Part shown: piece by piece, positions 1 to 8,459 of the stretch
Numbering within the stretch: position 1 is the stretch's first letter
How the letters are laid out: every line of letters starts with the position of its first letter
Assembly: GCF_027922365.1 (NCBI RefSeq)
Contig: NZ_BSFN01000014.1
Span: forward strand, 1-64,000
Length of the DNA: 64,000 bases
Direction: 5' to 3'
DNA from: Pseudomonas turukhanskensis
GTDB lineage: Bacteria; Pseudomonadota; Gammaproteobacteria; Pseudomonadales; Pseudomonadaceae
Translations under genes and position numbers: made by a program
The notes under the pieces: generated by a model
What the model was told of the DNA's origin: nothing
Database searches by the model: none
Seen by the model: the letters and a program-made list of their open reading frames with translations, nothing else

Positions 1-114
1 GGCATCACTCGATCTCCCGATTCGATGAAGCCCTTAAGCCTAAATGCGTTACCTATGTCTCCCGACACCCGTTACCTATGTCCCCCGGCTGAACACGTAA
101 CACACCCTACGACG
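1..114. mobile_element. Possible terminal remnant of an insertion sequence
   Basis: An 18-base motif (CGTTACCTATGTCTCCCG) occurs at 47-64 and again with one change at 70-87, 23 bases apart. It is followed by a region ending near GTAACAC (96-102). Short tandem motifs of this kind are common at the ends of some transposons that have several transposase-binding repeats. No transposase is visible because the window starts here. The assignment is an inference from the repeat pattern only. Confidence 0.3.
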
Positions 115-969
115 TCAAAGGCCAGTGGCGACGGGGCGGCTCGGGTCGATGATCCATTCGCTCCATGAGCCGGCGTACAAAGGGGCCAACGGGTACCCGG
201 CGAGGCTCAGGGCGAACAGGTTGTGGCAGGCGGTGACGCCGGAGCCGCAGTAAGCTACCAGGCCGTCTACAGAGCGTTCGCCCAGCAAGCCGGCGAAACG
301 GGCATGCAATTGCTCGGCGGGCAGAAAGCGCCCATCGCTGCCGAGGTTATCGGTGAATACCGCGCACTGTGCGCCGGGGATATGGCCGGCCACCGGGTCA
401 ATAGGTTCGACCTCGCCTTTGAAACGCGGCAGGGCGCGGGCATCTATCAAGGTGAGCTCCGGGTCGCCTAGCAGCATTTCGAGCTGCTCGGCACTGAACA
501 CCAAGCTGTTATCAGCAACGCCCACAAAGTCGCCGGCGGTTCGCTCCGGTACCACGTGATCCAGCGGCAGGCCGGCTTCTTTCCAGGCCTTCAGGCCGCC
601 ATCAAGCAGGTAGACATTGTCGCGCTTGCCCAGCCAGACCAGCAGCCACCAGACGTGGGCGGCGAAGGCGCCGGGGCCGTCGTCGTAGAGAATCACTTCG
701 CCGTCGTTGTTCAGGCCCCAGGCGCGCAGTTGCTCGACGAGCGTCTGCGGGTTGGGCAGCGGATGGCGGCCGGTGCGGCCTTTGACGATGGTGCCGGACA
801 AGTGCTGCTCAAGGTCGGCAAACACGGCGCCGGGAATATGCCCCTCGTTGTAACTGCGCTGGCCGTACGCCAGGTCGTCGAGGGCAAAGCGGCAGTCGAG
901 CACCAGGCGCGTGGTGTCTGCCGGGCGGCTGGCGAGTTCGGCGGGGGTAATCAGTTGCGCGAGGGGCAT
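115..969 (-). CDS. sseA: 3-mercaptopyruvate sulfurtransferase (rhodanese family)
   Basis: Cytoplasmic two-domain rhodanese that transfers sulfur from 3-mercaptopyruvate to thiol acceptors or cyanide, linked to cysteine breakdown. The 284-residue protein has an N-terminal inactive rhodanese domain (motifs LDCRF, GHIPGAVF, DGGLKAW) and a C-terminal catalytic one (GHIPGAQ). Its active-site loop is CGSGVTA, the loop type of SseA rather than of thiosulfate rhodanese. E. coli SseA is about 281 residues. I chose the ATG at 969 (MPLAQLITPAEL) because the frame upstream encodes a non-conserved extension. It is transcribed leftward alone, and a hairpin lies just upstream at 1054-1083. Confidence 0.9.
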   Translation of the reverse strand: MPLAQLITPAELASRPADTTRLVLDCRFALDDLAYGQRSYNEGHIPGAVFADLEQHLSGTIVKGRTGRHPLPNPQTLVEQLRAWGLNNDGEVILYDDGPGAFAAHVWWLLVWLGKRDNVYLLDGGLKAWKEAGLPLDHVVPERTAGDFVGVADNSLVFSAEQLEMLLGDPELTLIDARALPRFKGEVEPIDPVAGHIPGAQCAVFTDNLGSDGRFLPAEQLHARFAGLLGERSVDGLVAYCGSGVTACHNLFALSLAGYPLAPLYAGSWSEWIIDPSRPVATGL

Positions 970-1053
970 GATGGGCACCTGAAAGGAAATCGGGCGCTCA
1001 TCATAAACGTAGATGTTGTTTTTATAAGGGGCTGCCAAAAACACGTAGGCATT

Positions 1054-1083
1054 AAAAAGCCCCGGTCGAAACCGAGGCTTTTG
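1054..1083 (-). terminator. Rho-independent terminator-like hairpin (copy 2)
   Basis: Stem AAGCC-C-CGGT / ACCG-A-GGCTT around a CGAA-type loop, followed on the minus strand by a T-run. It is a near copy of the terminator at 1204-1231. The inner stem pair differs (G-C here, A-T there), so pairing is preserved by a compensating change. Confidence 0.7.
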
Positions 1084-1087
1084 AAGT

Positions 1088-1110
1088 TGGCTTCACGACC
1101 TGGACTCGAC
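1088..1110 (-). pseudogene. 3'-end fragment of a tRNA-Asn copy
   Basis: Matches the last about 22 bases of the intact tRNA-Asn (1237-1312), including the CCA end and the 3' side of the T arm, with one mismatch. It stops abruptly near 1110. Together with the hairpin at 1054-1083 it forms a second copy of the tRNA 3' end plus terminator. It cannot fold as a tRNA. Confidence 0.6.
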
Positions 1111-1203
1111 AGCGAAGCTGAATGCGCTTTAGCGCTACCCGAAGGGTGAGGCCGCAGGCCGAATAACCTGGGACGACGTCCCGGAGAGAGTCCGACGGGA
1201 ATA

Positions 1204-1231
1204 AAAAAGCCCCAGTCGAAACTGAGGCTTT
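1204..1231 (-). terminator. Rho-independent terminator of tRNA-Asn
   Basis: Just downstream of the tRNA on the minus strand. Stem AAGCCcCAGT / ACTGaGGCTT with a short loop, followed by a run of six T on the minus strand. Confidence 0.8.
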
Positions 1232-1236
1232 GAAGT

Positions 1237-1312
<76 letters not shown>

Positions 1313-1408
1313 ACAGCTGTCTTGCGACAACGGGGCGTATCCTACTGATTCAAAAGGGGAAGTCAAGCGTGAGCTGGCGTCCCCTTTTGGTTTTTTTCAG
1401 TCAATGAA

Positions 1409-2605
1409 TCAGAGCACGTTGGCGATAGCGTGAGTCACGGCGCCGAGGTTGCGGGTGTTCAGCGCGGCGACACAAATGCGGCCGGTGCTGACGGCGTAAA
1501 TGCCGAACTCGTTCTTCAGGCGCTCAACCTGCTCGGCGGTCAGGCCCGAGTAGGAGAACATGCCGCGTTGCTGAGCTACGAAGCTGAAGTCGCGCTTTGC
1601 GCCCAGGGCCGCCAGTTGCTCGACCATGGCGGTACGCATATCGCGAATGCGCACGCGCATTTCGCCGAGTTCTTCTTCCCACAGTGCACGCAGCTCCGGG
1701 CTGTTGAGCACGGAGGCGACCACGGTGGCGCCGTGGGTTGGCGGGTTGGAGTAGTTGGTGCGGATTACGCGTTTGACCTGCGACAGCACCTTGGCCGCTT
1801 CTTCTTTCGACTCGGTGACGATGGACAGCGCACCCACGCGCTCGCCATACAGCGAGAAGGATTTCGAGAACGAGCTTGAAACGAAGAAGGTCAGCCCCGA
1901 TTTAGCGAACAGGCGAACGGCTGCGGCGTCTTCTTCAATGCCGTCGCCAAAGCCTTGGTAGGCGATGTCGAGGAAGGGCACATGGTCGCGCTCTTTCAGC
2001 ACTTCAAGAATGTTCAGCCAATCGTCGGTGCCCAGGTCCACGCCAGTCGGGTTGTGGCAGCAGGCGTGCAGCACGACGACCGAGCGGGCCGGCAGGGCTT
2101 TGAGGTCTTCCAGCAGGCCGGCGCGGTTTACACCGTGGGTGCTGGCGTCGTAGTAGCGGTAGTTCTGCACCGGGAAACCGGCGGATTCGAACAGCGCGCG
2201 GTGGTTTTCCCAGCTTGGGTCGCTGATGGCGACCACGGCGTCTGGCAGCAGACGCTTGATGAAGTCAGCACCGATTTTCAGCGCGCCGGTACCGCCCAGC
2301 GCCTGGGTGGTGACCACACGGCCTTCGGCCAGCAGGGCCGAATCAGCACCGAAAATCAGTTTTTGCACGGCCTGGTCGTAGGCAGCGATGCCCTCGATCG
2401 GCAAGTAGCCGCGCGGTGCGTGTGCCGCAATGCGGGCTTGTTCGGCTTGAGCGACGGCACGCAGCAAAGGAATGCGGCCTTCTTCGTTGCAGTAGACACC
2501 CACGCCAAGGTTTACCTTGGTGGTGCGGGTGTCGGCGTTGAATGCTTCATTGAGACCAAGGATAGGGTCACGCGGAGCCATTTCGACGGCAGAGAACAAA
2601 CTCAT
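1409..2605 (-). CDS. Aspartate/aromatic amino acid aminotransferase (class I PLP)
   Basis: Cytoplasmic PLP enzyme exchanging amino groups between aspartate or aromatic amino acids and 2-oxoglutarate. The 398-residue protein matches the AspC/TyrB length (396-397). It shows the Asn-containing substrate motif HACCHNPTG, the DIAYQGF stretch and the PLP-lysine segment SSFSKSFSLYGERVG. I chose the ATG at 2605 (MSLFSAVEMAPRDPILGL), which matches the usual start of the family; the longer frame adds 43 residues of low-complexity sequence. It is divergent from uvrB, the arrangement I recall in P. aeruginosa. AspC and TyrB cannot be separated confidently from sequence. Confidence 0.9.
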   Translation of the reverse strand: MSLFSAVEMAPRDPILGLNEAFNADTRTTKVNLGVGVYCNEEGRIPLLRAVAQAEQARIAAHAPRGYLPIEGIAAYDQAVQKLIFGADSALLAEGRVVTTQALGGTGALKIGADFIKRLLPDAVVAISDPSWENHRALFESAGFPVQNYRYYDASTHGVNRAGLLEDLKALPARSVVVLHACCHNPTGVDLGTDDWLNILEVLKERDHVPFLDIAYQGFGDGIEEDAAAVRLFAKSGLTFFVSSSFSKSFSLYGERVGALSIVTESKEEAAKVLSQVKRVIRTNYSNPPTHGATVVASVLNSPELRALWEEELGEMRVRIRDMRTAMVEQLAALGAKRDFSFVAQQRGMFSYSGLTAEQVERLKNEFGIYAVSTGRICVAALNTRNLGAVTHAIANVL

Positions 2606-2792
2606 GATGCGGGAGCTCGAAGAAGAGGGTGGTAAACCAAAACAACCGCCTTGCAACGCAGGTGCTAGGGGTTGCGCAAGTGGGCCGCTAGTATAGCGAC
2701 CAAGGTTGCGTGGGGCGATAACGTCTGCACGCATTTCGCCAGGTTTGACGTAGGGTTTTTCGCTGCGTCACAGCCTTTTGTCGAGGTAAGTA

Positions 2793-4808
<2,016 letters not shown>

Positions 4809-4819
4809 CGGGGCTTGGG

Positions 4820-5923
4820 TTACGGGATCAGATCAAATCCCGTGCTACCCAGCCGCTCTCCATTGACCAGCACATGGACTGCGTGGTGACCGTAGTAGTG
4901 CTTGCGGGTGGTCAGTTCGCGGATCTGCTGGCTGCGGCTCACCACCACCACGGCACCAGGCGCCAAGTCGAGGGTTTTCAGCTTGAACACCTTGCTGGCG
5001 CTCTTGCCCGAGGCTTTTACGTAGTCGATGGCGTAGTCCACCACTAACCGCTGCGCTGCTGCGCTGGTGGATTTGAGGGTGAACGACAAGGTCATGGTCT
5101 GGCCCAGCTGGAGCTGCTCGGGCGTAACGGCAAGTGCTGTCAACGCCACTTGCGCCGGCTCGCCCGCACCGAGCAAGGCCAGGGCGCGGCGGTTGCCCTG
5201 CTTGATCAGGCTGCGCAGGGCGTGGCGGATTATCCAGGCTGTGCGCGGGTCCGCCGGCGACCAGTTTCCCAATTGGCTCAGCAGCAGGTCGGGGTGGTCT
5301 TTGCTGATGTCGTTGAGGTGGTTGGCCACCGACTTGCGTACGTACAGGCTGGAGTCGGCCTTGAGGGTTTCCAGAATCGGCCAGGCCAGCAGCGGATCGG
5401 CTTGCAGGCGCGCCAGGCGAAATGACCACGGCAACCGTGGCCGCGGCCCTTCGCTGGCGAGGCGGCGAATGTGCTCGTGGTCGTCGTTGGCCCACGCGTG
5501 TAGGTAGGGCAGGGTGCGCTCCAGGTCGGCCAGCAGGAAATGGCGAATGGCGAATTCCGACGAGCCGAAGCAGGTGAAGTATTTCAGTGCTTGCATCGAG
5601 AGGTCGAAATGGTCGCGGCCATAACTGGCGACAAAGTGGGGCAGGCACAGGCAGACAAAGCCGCTGTTCAGTCGCGGGGCCAGGTCTTGGAGAATGGCCA
5701 GGGCGGCGGGAAAGTCGGCGGGCAAGGTAGCGTGTAGGCTTTCGCTAACACGCGCCATTCGCTGCATCACCGACAGCGCATCCAGCCCCTCACTGGCCAG
5801 GGCCACAAAGCGTTTGCCGGGGAATGCCGGATACACGGCCTGGGTCTGTTCGGCGATATGACGCAGGCGTTCGCGGTTGAAGATTTCCTTGAGCGCGGGC
5901 GCGCTGGTGTCGGTGGCGCTCAT
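4820..5923 (-). CDS. AlkC-type DNA alkylation repair glycosylase
   Basis: The 367-residue protein reads as an ALK/HEAT-repeat DNA glycosylase (residues about 10-240, with motifs ALKYFTCFGSSEFAIRHFL, YVRKSVANHLNDISKDHP and AWIIRHALRSLIKQG). An Ig-like C-terminal domain follows at about 255-367. HEAT repeats plus an Ig-like domain is the AlkC arrangement known in Pseudomonas. AlkC excises 3-methyladenine and related lesions without flipping the base. The ATG at 5923 has AGGA six bases upstream; a TTG eight codons earlier is less likely. It is convergent with uvrB, so two repair genes lie back to back. It is encoded alone. Confidence 0.85.
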   Translation of the reverse strand: MSATDTSAPALKEIFNRERLRHIAEQTQAVYPAFPGKRFVALASEGLDALSVMQRMARVSESLHATLPADFPAALAILQDLAPRLNSGFVCLCLPHFVASYGRDHFDLSMQALKYFTCFGSSEFAIRHFLLADLERTLPYLHAWANDDHEHIRRLASEGPRPRLPWSFRLARLQADPLLAWPILETLKADSSLYVRKSVANHLNDISKDHPDLLLSQLGNWSPADPRTAWIIRHALRSLIKQGNRRALALLGAGEPAQVALTALAVTPEQLQLGQTMTLSFTLKSTSAAAQRLVVDYAIDYVKASGKSASKVFKLKTLDLAPGAVVVVSRSQQIRELTTRKHYYGHHAVHVLVNGERLGSTGFDLIP

Positions 5924-6026
5924 AAGAGTCCTGGTGGGCAAAGGCAATCAGGCGAGTCTATCGAGTATGTAGGACATACCGTACATCGGCTAACCCACAA
6001 ATTTCGCTCGTTAAGCCCTGCGCGAA

Positions 6027-6099
6027 AGTGGCGCGGCGCTTGGGTTGGTGCCACTCTCAGCGTACAGCCAAATGTTTCACCGGGCTGTACGCGAAACAT
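6027..6099. repeat. Nested and interleaved inverted repeats upstream of a small ORF
   Basis: AGTGGC (6027-6032) pairs with GCCACT (6050-6055). GCGTACAGCC (6060-6069) pairs perfectly with GGCTGTACGC (6083-6092). ATGTTTC (6072-6078) pairs perfectly with GAAACAT (6093-6099). The last two pairs interleave, so the two hairpins exclude each other. The rest of the 5924-6291 gap holds the promoter described next and no ORF I can support. Confidence 0.6.
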
Positions 6100-6103
6100 G
6101 CGG

Positions 6104-6146
6104 TTGCCACAGATCAAAGCACAATCGCTTTCAATAGGCGTAATCT
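6104..6146 (+). promoter_or_regulatory. Anr/FNR-type promoter of the small ORF at 6292
   Basis: TTGCCACAGATCAA (6104-6117) matches the Anr/FNR box TTGAT-N4-ATCAA at 8 of 10 positions, with one perfect half-site. A -10-like TAATCT lies at 6141-6146. That places the box centre at about -42 from a start near 6153, the classic class II activator position. The predicted leader to the ORF at 6292 is about 139 nt. Confidence 0.45.
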
Positions 6147-6291
6147 GATCATAAGGTCGGGTAAGTCCTAGGAAGCATGGCCTTCGTGGTATGCCAGCGT
6201 GACTGTTTTGGGCTAGAGCGCTTGAGTTCCGAGGATGACGGCCGCATATAAAGAGGCGACCGCCCACTCGCTGTTTAGAGAGGAACAAACG

Positions 6292-6420
6292 ATGAAAATG
6301 TGGCTACGTACTTTGGCCTGGAAACTGTCCGTTCTGTTGGGCACTACCCGTCTGCAACCCATCCCTATTCCCACCGAAGAACAGCAACGCCGAATGGCCG
6401 CGCAACGGCGCAGACGCTAA
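6292..6420 (+). CDS. Small hypothetical protein (42 aa), possibly overlapping a regulatory RNA
   Basis: Encodes a 42-residue basic peptide beginning MKMWLRTLAWKLSVLL and ending in an Arg-rich tail (QRRRR). The N-terminal half is a short amphipathic or membrane-associated helix, followed by a Pro-rich stretch (PIPIPTEE). The ATG at 6292 has AGAGGAAC upstream, a good ribosome binding site; an ORF beginning at 6235 lacks one. I do not recognise a function. The long predicted leader and Anr/FNR-type promoter recall the P. aeruginosa low-oxygen transcript that carries the sRNA SicX next to a short ORF. I cannot test homology here. Confidence 0.55.
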   Translation: MKMWLRTLAWKLSVLLGTTRLQPIPIPTEEQQRRMAAQRRRR

Positions 6421-6439
6421 GCGCTCGCCGGTTTCTCAT

Positions 6440-6469
6440 CAGCCCGGTGGTTGCCGGGCTGGCCGATTT
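6440..6469 (+). terminator. Hairpin after the small ORF
   Basis: CAGCCCGG (6440-6447) pairs perfectly with CCGGGCTG (6454-6461) around a six-base loop. It is followed by GCCGATTTTG, a weak T tract. It is a plausible intrinsic terminator of the small transcript. Confidence 0.45.
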
Positions 6470-6557
6470 TGTCGCCTGCCCTGGCGCTCATCGTCACTCC
6501 GGTCTGTTATACCCAGTGCTAGCATCCTCGGCTATTTCCGGGGGAGCTGCGCATTCG

Positions 6558-7568
6558 ATGGACCGTCTGATTCAGGCCAATGGCCAACCGCATTTCGGCA
6601 TTTTTCTTCAGGCGGTTGGTGAGGTTAACTACCGCGATTTCGACTTCCGCTCGCCCATGGGCCGTCCGCGCGGCGCCTTGGCCAAATGGCGGCGCTTTCA
6701 CCAATTCCAATATTTCGGCCTGATCAGCGACCAGTTGATCGGCGGCTGCGCCCTGGCCAACCTGAGCCTGGCCGGTATCGGTTTTGTGTACCTGTTTCAC
6801 CCGGCCAGCGGCCGCATGATCGAGCGTCAGTTCAAGCTGCCGCTGGGCATCGGTACGCGGTTTTCCCAACATCCCAATTCCGGCGTTTGCGAGTTGCGCA
6901 GCGGCAAGAACCTGCTGCGTCTGGAAAACCACGGCAGCGAAAAACGCCTATCGGTCGAGCTCGACGACGGCACCCGCATCGAGGCTGCCTTCAATGAGCT
7001 GGAACCGGCATTCCAGCCGATGTGCCTGAACACGCCCACGGCTACCGATGGTTGGGTGTATGCACAGAAGGTCGCGGGCGTGCGTTGCCAAGGCAGTGTG
7101 CAGAGTGCGCTGGGTCGTTTCGACCTCGCTGCCATCGATGCCTTTGCCCACCACGACTGGTCAGCCGGCTATATGCGCCCGGAAACCTTCTGGAACTGGG
7201 CCTGTTTGTCGGGCCAGGCAGGCGGGCAGCGGGTGGGGCTCAATCTGTCGTGCGGGGTAAATGAAACCAGCTTTACCGAGAACTGTTTTTGGCTCGACGG
7301 CGAGCTTATCAAGGTGGACACGGTGCGCTTCAGTTACGACCGCAATAACGAAATGGCGGCGTGGCGCATCCAGTCGTTCGACGGTCAGGTCGATCTGCAT
7401 TTCGAAGCCCGCGGCCTGCATAAGGAGCGGTTGAACCTCGGGTTTATCGCCAGTAACTTCAAGCAGATTTTCGGACAGTTCCGAGGCGAGTTGCGACCCA
7501 ATGGCCGTCCAGCCCTCGTAATTGATGGCTTATGGGGGTTTGTCGAGGACCAGTACGTCAAGTGGTGA
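6558..7568 (+). CDS. DUF2804 family protein
   Basis: A 336-residue protein of the DUF2804 family, whose function is not established. It has no signal peptide, no membrane segment and no catalytic motif I can name. It contains conserved-looking aromatic-rich beta segments (FDFRSPMGRPRG, FQYFGLISDQ, ETFWNWACLSG, GLNLSCGVNETSFTEN, IDGLWGFVEDQYVKW). I chose the ATG at 6558 because homology-like sequence begins there, with GGGGGAG upstream. The same frame runs back to 6300 but crosses the small ORF and its hairpin. Neighbours give no clear functional hint. The gene is monocistronic as far as can be seen. Confidence 0.75.
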   Translation: MDRLIQANGQPHFGIFLQAVGEVNYRDFDFRSPMGRPRGALAKWRRFHQFQYFGLISDQLIGGCALANLSLAGIGFVYLFHPASGRMIERQFKLPLGIGTRFSQHPNSGVCELRSGKNLLRLENHGSEKRLSVELDDGTRIEAAFNELEPAFQPMCLNTPTATDGWVYAQKVAGVRCQGSVQSALGRFDLAAIDAFAHHDWSAGYMRPETFWNWACLSGQAGGQRVGLNLSCGVNETSFTENCFWLDGELIKVDTVRFSYDRNNEMAAWRIQSFDGQVDLHFEARGLHKERLNLGFIASNFKQIFGQFRGELRPNGRPALVIDGLWGFVEDQYVKW

Positions 7569-7641
7569 TGTGGGTACTTTCCTTGCTACGAACGTACTAA
7601 GTCTTACAACTCAACGTCTTCCACTTTGGTTTCGGTTATGG

Positions 7642-7669
7642 TTAGCTGGCTAATTATTAGTTTTAGCTG
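7642..7669 (+). promoter_or_regulatory. SlyA-type operator upstream of slyA
   Basis: TTAGCTGGCTAA (7642-7653) matches the SlyA consensus palindrome TTAGCAAGCTAA at every position outside the two central bases. It overlaps a second dyad, CTAATTATTAG (7650-7660). The heptamer TTAGCTG recurs at 7663-7669. Placement just before the slyA-like gene implies autoregulation. Confidence 0.65.
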
Positions 7670-7686
7670 TGATGCCGAGCCCTTCT

Positions 7687-8124
7687 ATGCCCCACACCGA
7701 TCAACACCGTTTTGGTATGCAATTGGCCCAGCTGTCGCGCTCCTGGCGCGCCGAACTGGACCGCCGTCTCGCAGGCTTGGGCTTGTCGCAGGCGCGTTGG
7801 CTGGTGCTGCTGCACCTAGCGCGTTTTCATGATGAATTACCCACCCAACGCGAGCTGGCGCAGAGCGTCGGCGTAGAAGGGCCCACCCTGGCGCGCTTGC
7901 TCGACAGCCTGGAAACCCAGGGGTTGGTCAGCCGCCAGGCGGTGGCTGAAGATCGTCGCGCCAAGAAGATTTGCCTGAATGACTCGGCCCGGCCATTGAT
8001 TGAACAGATTGAAGCGATTTCCAGCCAACTTCGCCTGGAGTTGTTTGATGGTATTGATGAAGACGAAATACGCCAGTGCCAATTAGTACATGCGCGCATT
8101 CTCGCTAATCTGGAAAAGCGTTAA
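7687..8124 (+). CDS. slyA: MarR-family transcriptional regulator, SlyA type
   Basis: A 145-residue dimeric winged-helix regulator. The recognisable SlyA core is LSRSWRAELDRRLAGLGLSQ, the winged helix is near residues 50-95 (TQRELAQSVGVEGPTLARLL), and the wing is DRRAKKICL. Salmonella SlyA is about 144 residues. Codons ATG 7672 and GTG 7669 are alternative starts. I prefer ATG 7687 (MPHTDQHRFGMQLAQ) because related Pseudomonas proteins begin this way as I recall; no start has a strong ribosome binding site. A near-consensus SlyA operator overlaps its 5' region, suggesting negative autoregulation. Regulated targets cannot be seen here. Confidence 0.85.
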   Translation: MPHTDQHRFGMQLAQLSRSWRAELDRRLAGLGLSQARWLVLLHLARFHDELPTQRELAQSVGVEGPTLARLLDSLETQGLVSRQAVAEDRRAKKICLNDSARPLIEQIEAISSQLRLELFDGIDEDEIRQCQLVHARILANLEKR

Positions 8125-8459
8125 CTCCCGCAAGTAGTGGGGCAGACCAAGAGTGTCGTCCCCACCCGCCCAGTGTGCTTTGTAAGCTTTTTGACACCTT
8201 CGTCTCAAATTCCCTAAGTGCATCTTTTCTTTGCCATTTATTTGACTGTTTTTCCTTTCTTTTGCGTATCATGGCCAAATGCCGGGTTAACTACGTCACA
8301 AATTGCGAAACGTGACCATACTCTTAGGCTGGGGCCTACACGGATGTTTCTCCCCCATTCAGTCTTTTGCTAAACCTTTTGTTAGCACCACAAAACTGGA
8401 AGTGCGTGAATACTTGCGCGGTGGTGTGAACATGGAGCGGTAGTTACCGGGAGGCGCCG
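8125..8459 (+). promoter_or_regulatory. slyA-fimV intergenic region with a candidate promoter
   Basis: 335 bases without an ORF I can support. The best promoter match is TTGACT (8242-8247) and TATCAT (8267-8272), with a long 19-base spacer. A dyad GTCAC-N12-GTGAC follows near 8296-8317. No intrinsic terminator with a clear T-run was seen after slyA. The last bases (GGGAGG, near 8450) form the fimV ribosome binding site. Confidence 0.35.

Noticed and set aside
6060..6099. An RNA pseudoknot formed by the two interleaved inverted repeats
   Set aside because: No linker is left between the 3' strands of the two stems to span a 10-base-pair helix, so both stems cannot form fully at once; only alternative hairpins or DNA dyads are plausible.
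6300..6557. N-terminal extension of the DUF2804 gene back to 6300
   Set aside because: It would run through the small ORF and its hairpin in another frame and encodes non-conserved sequence; the ATG at 6558 fits the family start.
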